Source of the DNA: Antilocapra americana
Lineage: Eukaryota; Chordata; Mammalia; Artiodactyla; Antilocapridae
Reading direction: 5' to 3'
Assembly (NCBI GenBank): GCA_007570785.1
Contig: ML664176.1
Location: 1,881,836 to 1,945,835 of the forward strand
Length of the DNA stretch: 64,000 nucleotides
Below the pieces are notes generated by a model. It was given only the letters and a program-made list of their open reading frames with translations. It had not been told where the DNA came from and ran no database searches. The first letter of the stretch is position 1. Each line of letters opens with the position of its first letter. The translations under genes were made by a program, and so were the position numbers. Shown piece by piece: positions 1-9,745 of this stretch.

Positions 1-314
1 AAAAGTTGTTAGACGCCAGACCATCTTCACAGTATTTGAAGGCAACCTCATGTGTTAGAGCAGGTAGCAATATCATTACTGTAAGAAGGGGAAAAACTGG
101 AAAAAAAAATCATTAGCAGAATTTCACAACACAGTTTAGCAACTTTCCCCCTTCTGTGTGCCCAGGCTATAAGTGAGATAATTAACAATGAAAGTATGTT
201 AAACTTGGTTTTAAAAAGTGTACTAAAAAGAATAAATCCCTAAAGTAGTGATGAATTCTGTGAGTAAAATCAGTTTTTCCTATCTGTAAAACTAAATATA
301 ATCATCCATCCCTA

Positions 315-510
315 CATTTAAAAAGCTTACTAAGTGCTTTTACACATATTTTCTCCTTTGTGCTCCTCACATCAACCATAGAAAGTGGTTAGTATTGTTC
401 CCTCCACTCATGAAATGTAGAGAAAGAGGCTCTGAAAGCTTAAGGGATTTGCTCAGAGACTCACAGGTACAGGCAAGCACTCAGGGCTCTACTTGTAGCA
501 TGAGTCTAGC
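315..510 (-). repeat. MIR SINE, antisense
   Basis: The order of words (a decayed form of tactatgtgccaggc, then a block like ttatccccattttacag, then a block like gaggctcagagaggttaag, then a reference to cacaggtac) is that of MIR read on the minus strand. It is strongly diverged, as expected for an old mammalian tRNA-derived SINE. No target duplication is visible. Confidence 0.55.
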
Positions 511-724
511 TCAGGGAAGGAATATATTGCCTTGCCAGGCTGGCCAATAGGTTTCACATGATATCAAACCCACTGGCTGGCTGTGGTTGCCTAGAGTTCT
601 GTGGTGTAAAGGATTCTGAGGCTGAGTGTGGACTCAAGAGAATAAAGTATTGTGCTTAATTAGCATCTAACAAGACACAGCATCTAGAAGCAGTAGCATC
701 ATTCCCTCTTGTTTTCTAACCATG

Positions 725-1015
725 GGCAGAGTTTGAAAGCATGGGCTTTGGAGGTTCATAGACCTGTAACAAGGCCTGCTCCACTCAATATTCTGGGCCT
801 TGGTTTCCTCATCTACAACCAAAGACCAAAATACCAGCCCTGAGGGAGGTGGGAGGGGGGTTCTGGAAGGGGAACACATGTATACCCATGGCGGATTCAT
901 GTCAATATATGGCAAAACCAACACAATAATGTAAAGAAAAATAAATAAATAAATATTAGTTAAAAAAAGAAAAAAATACCAACTGCCTCAAGGAGTTGTT
1001 TCTTTTCTTTCCCTA
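725..1015 (+). repeat. MIR SINE split by an L1 3' end
   Basis: The left part (to about 836) reads through the MIR words for a heading of the type gggctttggaggttcatagacctg and ggtttcctcatctacaa. The right part from 982 continues with actgcctcaaggagttg, the MIR block that normally follows. The two halves are separated by the L1 tail at 837-972, so the MIR was already in place when L1 inserted. Confidence 0.6.
837..972 (+). mobile_element. L1 3' end, heavily 5'-truncated
   Basis: This is the terminal part of the bovid L1 3' UTR: the G-rich run ggtgggaggggggttctgg, then acacatgtatacccatggcg, gattcatgtcaatatatggc and an A-rich tail. Nine-base target duplications aaaatacca lie at 828-836 and 973-981, which identifies it as an independent target-primed insertion into a MIR. 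The same 3' end recurs at 31.8, 32.1 and 53.2 kb. Confidence 0.88.
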
Positions 1016-1790
1016 CCTAAATTTATTTTCATGAGAAAAGAAGCTGTCATCCTCATCCGAGAGAACAAATTAATCAGAGAAAACTATTAACAAGACCCAT
1101 TCTAAACTTAACAACTGAATAAAGTAGCAGAGTGCAGTACGGGAGAGGTTGGGCTTAGACACTGGAACCCTGGAGTCTGGCCCAGTCCTGCTTTTATAAT
1201 TTGCTCTAGAACTTCAGAGAAGTCCAAGAAGAACTGTCATTCCTAAAGTAAGCCCAGTGGAACGTACTGTTCATAGAGTCTTTATTAGACATAGGCTACA
1301 TGATTTGATGGCACTTAAAAATCAATAGAGAACAGTCCAATATAATTTATCAGCCATTCTTAGATGAGTGTCTTCTTTACAGATCTTGAGGAGTTCTGTA
1401 TGAGCTGTGTCATGGTAAGCAAGTTAATTTTCCTAAATAAAGTTTTTGTTAATCTCTATAATCAGATTGTTGAAATAAAAAATTTTTGAAAAGGTAACTT
1501 CTGTATTGAGGAAAGGATTATGGGAACGATTATTGTCCATTTCTTCACTTCTTATAGGGTTATATCATCTTTATAATAATGACCATAATAGTAGGAATAA
1601 AGGATTTAACATCTGTTTGAAATGTTAGTCTCCTTAGAATCAACTTATTTTTCTCTTCTTATTTTTCTATTGTCTTTGATTTCCTCTCTTACTTTGGAAG
1701 TTTTAGTAATGCAACTTCTATATTTATTTTGGTAAGTGGCTCTGTCTAGCAGAACAGGGTGTATGTGTTTTGTGCACGTGCTTAGTTCCC
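1016..1790. other. Unassigned AT-rich stretch
   Basis: No reading frame of note, no RNA gene and no recognisable interspersed repeat. A weak MIR-like heading around 1143-1220 (ctggagtctggcccagtcc) is too decayed to call. Confidence 0.5.
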
Positions 1791-1802
1791 AATAATGACT
1801 GA

Positions 1803-2024
1803 AAAGTGATAATGAAAGCCCTGGTCACTTAACTGTATCTGACTCTTTGCAACCCCATGAACTATAGCTTGCCAGGCTTCTCTGTCCATGGAATTCTTCA
1901 GGCAAGAATACTAGAGTGGGTAGCCATTCCCTTCTCCAGGGGATCTTCTGGACACAGGGATTGAACCCGAGTCTCCTGCACTGCAGGCAGATTCCTTAGT
2001 GCCTGAGCCACCAGAGAAGCCCTG
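1803..2024 (-). mobile_element. Bov-tA SINE, antisense
   Basis: Reading the minus strand from 2024 gives the Bov-tA order: a start of the type gggcttctctggtgg, a tRNA-like part with a B-box-type ggttcaatcc, then gatcc..ctggagaaggg, the Bov-A body, and a final part related to the BovB 3' end. Perfect 11 bp duplications ataatgactga flank it at 1792-1802 and 2025-2035. Such elements depend on BovB machinery for mobility. Confidence 0.92.
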
Positions 2025-2035
2025 ATAATGACTGA

Positions 2036-2748
2036 GGTGTACCTGAAAGATAGGAAAGCTCCTCATGTCTAAAAGTCTATCTTTTTTCCTAACAGTGGCA
2101 TCTCTGGCTCTCATTTGCCTTTTCCGTGATAATGTTCCTGGGAGGGACAGCAGTTTAAGCCCCCAAACTCTGGAGCATCTGAGTCAATTATAGGTTTCCC
2201 AGAAGCTACAGGAGTATTTTGTGAGTGCTAAGACCCAGAGGAGGGTAAGAAGGTGCTTGGAACAGGAAGGCTGCTGAATTGTCAAAGGATTCCAGAGGCC
2301 TGGTCCCAACTGAAGCTCAACTCAAATATAGAATGATGTACCTCTCAAATTCCCCTATCTCAAAGCACAAGGTTTTAAATTGGATATGCACCAACCATCA
2401 AAATCATCATATTCATAGGACTTCACTACTTACAATGTGTATTATAGATACAATTTACATTTTACAAATCTTTGTAAGTAATAAAATCCTTCTCTCTTGG
2501 ACAGAGGCAATGTAACTGAGCAGGACCCTATGGGGGCTTCCCAGAACAGGACTCCACCCCCCCACCCCCCATGTCCTTCACCTGCCTTTTGTCTGTAGAA
2601 AAACTTTAGTCAAAAATAAATTTAATCAGAGAAGGGGGAAGATGCAGAAAGAAAGGAAAACAGTCACGCAAAACAAAACAATAATAGTTTTGCCATTAAA
2701 CAAAATCAAGGATATTTAGTTCCTCTTCAAGGGTTGTAGATAATATTC
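2036..2748. other. Unassigned stretch
   Basis: No supported gene or repeat. A C-rich run (caccccccccaccccccat) sits near 2560. The short open frames here have no recognisable similarity. Confidence 0.5.
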
Positions 2749-3130
2749 TGAGTCAGGTCCTTTGAGCTGTTTTATACATACTGAAACCCCCACCAGATGG
2801 AAGAAGTTAACTGTCTACTGCCCAAAACTATGAAGACCCCAGACCAGCTGGAATCAGAAGGTTGATGATGTTAACTCCTGATTACCTCACCAGTCAGAAG
2901 AATGGCCACAAACTGATCACATATATCACAAGCTCCCTCCCTCACCCTGTCTTTACAAACGTTTCCCTGAAAGCCTTCAGGGTGTTTGGGACGTTTAATC
3001 CCTAACTGCCCTGGATTCCTTGCTTGGAGCCTGCAGTAAACATTACACCTTGTGTCACCATTGTCTGGCATCGGTAGATTGGCTTTACTGCACACAGGTA
3101 AGCAGGCTCGAGTTTGGCTCCATAAAAGCA
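2749..3130 (+). mobile_element. Solo LTR of a ruminant endogenous retrovirus (BTLTR1-like)
   Basis: The 382 bp segment opens with TG (tgagtcaggtccttt) and ends near CA (ataaaagca). It carries typical internal words: caccagatggaagaagttaa, gccttcagggtgtttggg, a polyadenylation-like cagtaaac at about 3033, and gtagattggctttactgc close to the 3' boundary. No gag, pol or env follows and there is no second LTR, so it is a solo LTR left by recombination. I cannot see a convincing target duplication. The family name is from recalled similarity and needs a library search. Confidence 0.75.
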
Positions 3131-3331
3131 ATGTAAGTTGAACTCAGGTCTGTGTTTTTTGCTCATGATAGATGGCATGTGTTCTCCTATTCACTCTAAA
3201 TCTGGAAAAATGTGTTTCATGTGTCTAGATCTCATGTACTTCTAATTTTCTCTTTTGATCAGTCAAAATGTCATCGTGAGACCCAACAACAAATGAATGA
3301 ATGAATATGCATGTGTATATGTATAATATTC

Positions 3332-3332
<1 letters not shown>

Positions 3333-3384
<52 letters not shown>

Positions 3385-3396
3385 TCACACACACAT
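3333..3396. repeat. Compound microsatellite (TA)n(CA)n
   Basis: An uninterrupted TA run of about 36 bp passes into CA repeats with one interruption (acactcac). It is likely to vary in length between individuals. Confidence 0.97.
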
Positions 3397-4520
3397 AAAA
3401 CAAGTATCTCACAGCCCACAAATCTTGTTTAAGTGGCTCTTTCAGGAAGACTTATAACACTTTGCTTTACAAAGAGAGTTTTAAAAAGAAAGAAAATGAA
3501 ATGAAACAACGACTGTTCCCTAGTGCAATTACTGTGTCGAATATTCCCCTAGGGGAAGGAATTTGCTCTTATTGTGAAATAAATTAATATAGAAACCAGA
3601 CTCCTGTGGCAACTTTTCTTTATCCCCAGGCAGTATTTTCCCACTACCGTTTTCAGAATTCACTTTTGGCGATTCACATATGGGAGGTTGGAAATAGCTA
3701 GAAATTGTATGTTAGAATTTCAAATATATTCCCATTTCCAAAAATGTTAGCAGCTCCCCAAATTATCAGGGTGCACACAATCATTTAGAGATCGCCTGCC
3801 CCAGAAATCAACTGCTTCTCTTCTTCATCCACAGGAAGGGTAAGAGTTTTGTCCTACCATCCACTCAGCTGCCACAAATTAGGATTTCTGTCCCTGCAGC
3901 TACTATTTGCCCAGAAAATTCGGAAGGACAAGGCCCTTTGGGCTGTAAGTGCAGAAACAGCCAAGCATAGCATTTTCCCCATACCCAGAAGTCAGCCTTC
4001 ACTGAACACCTTCACCACCCAGGCTGCCAGCGCAAGCTCTCTGTGATTCCTAATTAGGTGTTCACTGCTCAATGAATACTCCATTAGCCTCACACTCTCT
4101 TAACATCAAACCATTGGACAAAATTCACTTCATCTCAGCCATGTTATGAATGAACTTACAATCAACCGTTGAAATCCATGCTGGCTGAAATTCACTCTAA
4201 GCTAATCTTAAATCAACATCACAAGGCCAGTGTATGCAAAATTGACTAGGGAAAGTCTTAACCAAACTACAGAACAAAGCAAAGTCTTGAGGAGGAGGTT
4301 GGTTATTCAGTGGGGGGAAAGGGACAGGAATCTAGACTACACAGTGCAAGCAAGTATTAGGCCTGGAAAAAAATAAAGGCTGTTCTTTGTTGACCTTTAT
4401 GATTTAAGCATCTGTGCCTGGCCTCTTTGTGTCATGGGAGCCTTGATGATGACCTAGCTCAAATCTCTTCAAGTGGCCCCCTCCAAGGTAGGTATTTTGT
4501 CCCTTAAATGTAAAAACGAC
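3397..4520. other. Unassigned stretch
   Basis: No gene or clear repeat. An open frame of 65 codons at 3849-4046 has no recognised similarity and no coding-like context, and I treat it as chance. Confidence 0.5.
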
Positions 4521-4524
4521 AAGA

Positions 4525-4740
4525 CATAGCATCAACTTACACTTACTGAGTTCTTCCTACGTGCCAGATTTTGAGTTAAGAGCTTTATCTGTTTAGCTTG
4601 CTTAGACTGCACAGCCTGAAAGGTGGGTATAATTATTATCTTCATTTATTGGGAAAGAAAGCTGAGGCCTAAGAACATAGCTATAACTGCAAAGAACAGA
4701 GAGCCAGCAAGCCCTGCAGATTGGAGGCCCTATGTCCTAT
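4525..4740 (-). repeat. MIR SINE, antisense
   Basis: Contains cttactgagttcttcctacgt gccag-type wording, then a block like attattatcttcattta, then agctgaggcctaag, in the order expected for MIR on the minus strand. Confidence 0.65.
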
Positions 4741-4904
4741 ACCACAAGCACTGTCTGCTACAAGGATTTTCAAATGCCAACAGCCTCAATAATAATAAGT
4801 ATCATTATGGTTTATCAAGCACCAGTTATGTTCATTTGGGATGGGTGTGTATTTTCACTGTTATATTTGGAGTCAAGCTGACTCGTATGTGAAACATTGG
4901 TACA

Positions 4905-5135
4905 GGGTAGTAAACTGGTTAAGAGCCAAGCTGTGGCATCAGATGCTCTCGAATTAAGTTTCTGCTTGCTACTTGCTGTGTGACTTTGCACAAGTTTCTT
5001 GACCTCTCTTAGCCTCATCTATAAAATGAAAACAATAATGGCATCTACTTAATAGGGTGGTTGTGAGGATAAAGGAGATCATCTAAGGAAAGATGCACCT
5101 GGTGCATAGTGAAAGTTAAATAAACCTTGTAATTA
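4905..5135 (+). repeat. MIR SINE
   Basis: Nearly full-length MIR in sense: actggttaagagccaagctg, gctgtgtgactttgcacaag, cttagcctcatctataaaat, gggtggttgtgaggataaa and a 3' end of the type gtgcatagtgaaagttaaat. MIR is an ancient SINE shared by all mammals. Confidence 0.8.
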
Positions 5136-5180
5136 TTTTCATCTGTTGATAGAGAAAATTTTTTAATTGTCAGTTGGTAG

Positions 5181-5490
5181 GCAACCAGTCAGTCCTAAAA
5201 GAAACCAACCCTGAATATTCATTGGAAGGACTGAGGCTAAAGCTGAAGCTCCAACACTTAGGTCACCTGATGCAAAGAGCTGACTCACTGCAGAGACCCT
5301 GATGCTGGGAAAGATTGAAGGCAGGAGGAGAAGGGGATGACAGAGGATTAGATGATGATGTTAGCATCACCAACTCAACGGACAAGAGTTTGAGCAAACT
5401 CTGGGAGATGGTGAAGCACAAGGGAGTCTGATGTGCTGCAGTCCATGGGGTCATAAAGAGTAGGACACAAATGAGAGACTAAACAATAAA
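5181..5490 (+). mobile_element. BovB (RTE) LINE, 3' end
   Basis: Matches the last 310 bp of BovB, from the C-terminal coding part (ccctgaatattcattggaag, ctgatgctgggaaagattg, aggcaggaggagaagggg) into the 3' terminus (gcagtccatggggtc, ending in a degenerate gactgaac-type tail at 5490). It has lost the reverse transcriptase by 5' truncation. Confidence 0.9.
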
Positions 5491-5769
5491 GGTAACCAGT
5501 GTGACTCCTCCACTAAAAATATAAGTGGTCCCATTGTGGTTTTACACCAATAATCTGATAGACTCTCTTTTTTATGGTGTTGATTTAGTTGGTTAGCTGG
5601 TTAGTTTCATTGGGCATTTCAAAGAACGCATCTATGGACCCATTTTAAGTATCTTGCTTGGACTAAGGGAAACAATGCACTGAAGGGTCGGGGAGGGACC
5701 ACAGAAACAAGAAGGAAACTAAACAGTGTTGTAAAATTCTGAGAAGTTATAGTTTTCTCTAAAGAGAAT
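5491..5769. other. Unassigned stretch
   Basis: Short stretch between BovB and an old LINE-like segment. Nothing recognisable. Confidence 0.45.
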
Positions 5770-6400
5770 ATTTTTAAGGGATTATATTCTTTTCTATTAA
5801 TTCTTACATCCTCATTGTACAGAATTTTAGAAAACAGGAAAATGTACAGAAACATTTTAAGGACAAAAAGGAGAACATTCACTCCCATTATCATAACACT
5901 GCTGCTATTTTGAGACCAGACATTCAGCAGTAAGCACTGGCGTGGCCAGACCAATTGAGAAGAGAAAGTGGCCATTCTGATTGGCTAGTGCCTTCCCTAG
6001 CAGTTGTTATCTGTTTTGAATATTATTGCTCCTATGCCTGTGTGTATATTTCATCCCTGTGTGTTTATTTTTAATTACATGAGAAACATACTGAATATTG
6101 GTTTGTTCATACTTTTCAATTGTTTTTATCATGTATAATGAACTTTTCCTACTATCAGACATTCTTTGAGGGCATCATGTTAAAATCATTTACTAATAAT
6201 GCAAGCAAATAGATAGACAATGATTTATTTAACTGTTCTATTACTGTTCAATATTCATGTAGCTTCCATTTTTTGCTATTATAAATATCTTTATACATAA
6301 AAATTTGAGTAGCTAATGTGTTGTCATTTGAGCACATATTTACTTCCATAGAAAAATAACATTTTAATTTTAGAACAAGTTGTTACTTCTACAAATCACT
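5770..6400 (-). repeat. Old LINE-like segment, antisense
   Basis: Wording such as agaaaacaggaaaatgtacag, then tttatttaactgttctatta and cttccattttttgctattat, is the order seen in antisense copies of ancient mammalian L1-type LINE ends. Divergence is high and boundaries are approximate. The 118-codon minus-strand frame at 5619-5975 overlaps it and I regard it as chance. Confidence 0.4.
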
Positions 6401-6439
6401 GGTTATTTGGTATGTTTGTGAGATTCAGTTTTTTTGTTG

Positions 6440-6483
6440 TTTCAGTCAGTAAGTCCTGTCCAACCCTTTTGCAACTAGAATGA
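6440..6483 (-). repeat. Short Bov-tA/BovB 3' end fragment, antisense
   Basis: About 44 bp (gttgtttcagtcagtaagtc ...) match the reverse complement of the shared BovB/Bov-tA 3' end. It lies 27 bp before a sense Bov-tA, so the two face away from each other. Confidence 0.6.
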
Positions 6484-6509
6484 ATTTTTTACCAGCCTTA
6501 CATATAATA

Positions 6510-6710
6510 TTGGTTTCCCAGGTGAAGAAACTACCCGCCAATGCAGGAGATGCTGGAGACTTGAGTTCGACTCCTGGATTAGGAAAATCCCCTCGAGTAG
6601 GATATGGCAATCCACTCCACTATTCTGGCCTGAAAAATTCTATGGACAGAGGAGCCTAGTGGGCTATAGTCCATGGGGTCACAAAGAGTCGGAATCTACT
6701 GACTACATAT
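6510..6710 (+). mobile_element. Bov-tA SINE
   Basis: A diverged sense copy: ggtttcccaggtgaagaaac, aatgcaggagatgctggaga, a B-box remnant (gagttcgactcc), then ctattctggcctgaaaaatt and gtccatggggtcacaaagag. Its divergence shows it is older than the copies at 40.0 and 54.9 kb. Confidence 0.85.
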
Positions 6711-7136
6711 AGTATTAAATGTAAATGAATGTAAAAGCGTCCCTTAAAAGGTAAATTGCTATAAACTATGTCATTGTTGTCATTTATGGTAGTATTAGTA
6801 TCATCAATTGCTGATGTTATAAACTCTGGATTTTACCTTGACCTGAAGCTTTTTTGACTTGTAGCAGATTTATGCCTCACCTAAACAACATGACAATGCG
6901 CTTTTATTTGCATCCACCTAAAGATATGTCATACCCTTCTCCTGACATTATGTGATGATCGTGCCATTGCAAAACACCAAATATTGGCATAACAAGCACC
7001 TGAACACATTTCATTAAACACCTGTCCAGGTAAGAGCAAAAGGGAAAGTCAAATGGACATCTGTTGTTTGGCACACACAATACCCCTTTCTACCAGACAT
7101 CAATACCTTGAATTTCTGGAACATGTTGCTACCATG
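6711..7136. other. Unassigned AT-rich stretch
   Basis: No gene or repeat recognised up to the left arm of the inverted repeat. Confidence 0.5.
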
Positions 7137-7247
7137 ACAGTGAAGCCTAGAACCTTCTAGAAATCATGATGTGGAACCTGAGGATAGAGTGAACAATGGA
7201 CAAGGACAAGCTGAGAAAGAAAGAGATTGGGTCAAACTTATAGTTTT
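7137..7247 (+). repeat. Left arm of an inverted repeat around a gap
   Basis: About 110 bp that is the reverse complement of 7648-7760. The inner 47 bases, next to the gap, are identical in both arms. The outer part carries about six substitutions and a 2-base indel, about 93-94 % identity overall by hand alignment. The sequence does not resemble BovB, L1, SINE or LTR families that I know. See the right arm at 7648. Confidence 0.9.
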
Positions 7248-7647
7248 NNNNNNNNNNNNNNNNNNNNNNNNNNNNNNNNNNNNNNNNNNNNNNNNNNNNN
7301 NNNNNNNNNNNNNNNNNNNNNNNNNNNNNNNNNNNNNNNNNNNNNNNNNNNNNNNNNNNNNNNNNNNNNNNNNNNNNNNNNNNNNNNNNNNNNNNNNNNN
7401 NNNNNNNNNNNNNNNNNNNNNNNNNNNNNNNNNNNNNNNNNNNNNNNNNNNNNNNNNNNNNNNNNNNNNNNNNNNNNNNNNNNNNNNNNNNNNNNNNNNN
7501 NNNNNNNNNNNNNNNNNNNNNNNNNNNNNNNNNNNNNNNNNNNNNNNNNNNNNNNNNNNNNNNNNNNNNNNNNNNNNNNNNNNNNNNNNNNNNNNNNNNN
7601 NNNNNNNNNNNNNNNNNNNNNNNNNNNNNNNNNNNNNNNNNNNNNNN
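7248..7647. other. Assembly gap, 400 N
   Basis: A run of exactly 400 N. The round number suggests an estimated or placeholder length. The flanks are inverted copies of each other, a structure that is hard to sequence and assemble. Confidence 0.99.
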
Positions 7648-7760
7648 AAAACTATAAGTTTGACCCAATCTCTTTCTTTCTCAGCTTGTCCTTGCCCACT
7701 GTTCACTCTATCCTCAGGTGTGCCATATCATGGTTTCTAGAAGGTTCTAGGCTTCACCAT
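7648..7760 (-). repeat. Right arm of an inverted repeat around a gap
   Basis: Reverse complement of the left arm at 7137-7247. It ends at about 7760 (gcttcaccat) and BovB coding sequence begins immediately after. Because the arms differ at several bases, the pair is not a simple fold-back read artefact. Confidence 0.9.
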
Positions 7761-7761
7761 C

Positions 7762-9384
7762 AAAAGAGGCAGAAGATATTAAGAAGTGGCAAGAATACAC
7801 AGAAGAACTGTACAAAAAAGATCTTCATGACCCAGATAATCACAATGGTGTGATCACTCATCTAGAGCCAGACACCCTGGACTGTGAAGTCAAGTGGGCC
7901 TTAGAAAGCATCACTACGAACAAAGCTAGTGGAGGTGATGGAATTCCAGTTGAGCTATTTCAAATCCTTAAAGATGATGCTGTGAAAGTGCTGTACTCAA
8001 TATGCCAGCAAATTTGGAAAACTCAGCAGTGGCCACAGAACTGGAAAAGGTTAATTTTCATTCCAATCCCAAAGAAAGACAATGCCAAAGAATGCTTGAA
8101 CTACCACACAATTGTAATCATTTCACACACTAGTCAAGTAATGCTCAAAATTCTCCAAGCCAGGCTTCAGCAATATGTGAATCGTGAACTTCCAGACACT
8201 CAAGCTGGTTTTAGAAAAGGCAGAGGAACCAGAGATCAAATTGCCAACATCTGCTGGATCATCCAAAAAGCAAGAGAGTTCCAGAAAAACATCTATTTCT
8301 CCTTTATTGACTATGCCAAAGCCTTTGACTGTGTGGATCACAATAACCTGTGGAAAATTTTGAAAGAGACGGAAATACCAGACCATCTGACCTGTCTCTT
8401 GAGAAACCTGTATGCAGGTGAGGAAGCATCAGTTAGAACTGGACATGGAACAAAAGACTGGTTCCAAATAGGAAAAGGAGTATGTCAAGGCTGTATACTG
8501 TCACCCAGGTTATTTAACATGTATGCAGATTACATCATGAGAAACTCTGGGCTGGAAAAAGCACAAGCTGGAATCAAGATTGCCAGGAGAAATATCAATA
8601 ACCTCAGAAATGCAGATGACACCACCCTTATGGAAGAAAGTAAAGAGGAAATAAAAAGTCTCTTAATGAAAGTGAAAGAGGAGAGTGAAAAAGTTGGCTT
8701 AAAGCTCAACATTCAGAAAACTAAGATCATGGCATCCTGTCCCATCACTTCTTGGCAAATAGATGGGGAAACTGTGGAAACAGTGTCAGACTTTATCTTT
8801 TGGGGCTCCAAAATCATTGCAGATGGTGATTGCAGCCATGAAATAAAAAGACACTTACTCCTTGGAAGGAAAGTTATGACCAACCTAGATAGCATATTAA
8901 AAAGCAGAGACATTACTTTGTCAACAAAGGCCCATCTAGTCAAGGCTATGGTTTTTCTGGCAGTCATGTTTGGATGTGAGAGTTGGACTGTAAATAAAGC
9001 TGAGCGCTGAAGAATTGATGTTTTTGAACTGTGGTGTTGAAGAAGACTCTTGAGAGTCCCTTGAGCTGCAAGAAGATCCAACCAGTCCATCCTAAAGGAG
9101 ATCAGTCCTGGGTATTCATTGGAAGGACTGATGTTGAAGCTGAAACTCCAATACTTTGGCCACCTCCTGTGAAGAGCTGACTCATTGGAAAAAACTCTGA
9201 TGCTGGGAAGGACTAGGGGCAGGAGGAGAAGGGGACGACAGAGGATGAGAGTGCTGAATGGCATCACCGACTAAATGAACATGAGTTTGGGTAAATTCCG
9301 GGAGTTAGTGATGGACAGGAAGGCCTGGCGTGCTGTGATCCATGGGGTTGCAAAGAGTCAGACATGACTGAGTGACTGAACTGA

Positions 9385-9386
<2 letters not shown>
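7762..9386 (+). mobile_element. BovB (RTE) LINE, 5'-truncated, 1.6 kb
   Basis: A long 3' part of BovB, starting within the coding region before the reverse transcriptase domain and running to the 3' terminus (gactgagtgactgaactga). The apurinic endonuclease half is missing. An (AC)n(AT)n microsatellite is attached directly to the 3' end, as is common for RTE elements with simple-repeat tails. The sequence upstream of 7762 is the right arm of an inverted repeat rather than BovB. Confidence 0.95.
7763..9010 (+). pseudogene. BovB reverse transcriptase, broken
   Basis: The frame is open from the element's start at 7763 to a TGA at 9008-9010. Recognisable RT parts are: AGFRKGRGTRDQ (finger region), FIDYAKAFDCVDH (motif A with its first catalytic Asp, about 8305-8345), GVCQGCILSP (motif B, about 8480-8510), and the motif C site at 8609-8620. 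Motif C reads NADD instead of the usual YADD (TAT to AAT), which would be expected to impair catalysis. The terminating TGA lies where active BovB has a CGA arginine codon, a CpG-type decay. Homologous C-terminal sequence continues beyond the stop to about 9360. The upstream endonuclease is absent. Confidence 0.93.

Positions 9387-9421
<35 letters not shown>
9385..9421. repeat. (AC)n(AT)n microsatellite at BovB 3' end
   Basis: About 12 AC units followed by about 6 AT units, directly abutting the BovB 3' terminus. It probably grew from the element's tail. Confidence 0.97.
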
Positions 9422-9422
<1 letters not shown>

Positions 9423-9447
9423 TAGTCAAGTCAGAAGTTATCTTTCA

Positions 9448-9745
9448 GGCTTCCCTGGTAGCCCAGTGATTAAGAATCCACCCTGGAATGCAGAAGACAC
9501 CAATTCAATCCCTGGTCCAGGAAGATCCTGTGTGCTGTGGAGAAACTAAGCCTATGGGCCACAACTGCTGAGCTGTGCTCCGGACCCCAAGAGCCACAAC
9601 TACTGAAGTCTGCACTCCTGTGCTCCACTCAATGAGAAGTGACGCACTGCAACTAGATTAGCCTTGGCTTGCCGCAACTAGAGAAAGACTGCACATAGCA
9701 ATGAAGATCCAGTGCACATAATTTAATAAATAAAAAAATTTTTTT
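9448..9745 (+). mobile_element. CHR-type SINE (CHR-2-like)
   Basis: Starts ggcttccctggtagcccagt, has a B-box-like caattcaatcc, then the long CHR-2 body with cacaactactgaagtctgca, actgcaactagattagcctt, gccgcaactagagaaagact and an ataaataaa tail. CHR SINEs are tRNA-derived elements of cetartiodactyls. Confidence 0.88.

Noticed and set aside
5619..5975. 118-codon minus-strand frame
   Set aside because: Overlaps a decayed LINE-like repeat and has no recognisable domain; hydrophobic runs come from AT-rich sequence.
7147..7853. Open frames of 173-208 codons across 7.2-7.8 kb
   Set aside because: They run through the 400 N and exist only because N has no stop codon.
8713..9267. Minus-strand frame of 184 codons opposite BovB
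   Set aside because: Antisense to BovB coding sequence; it has no domain, and the sense frame explains the lack of stops.
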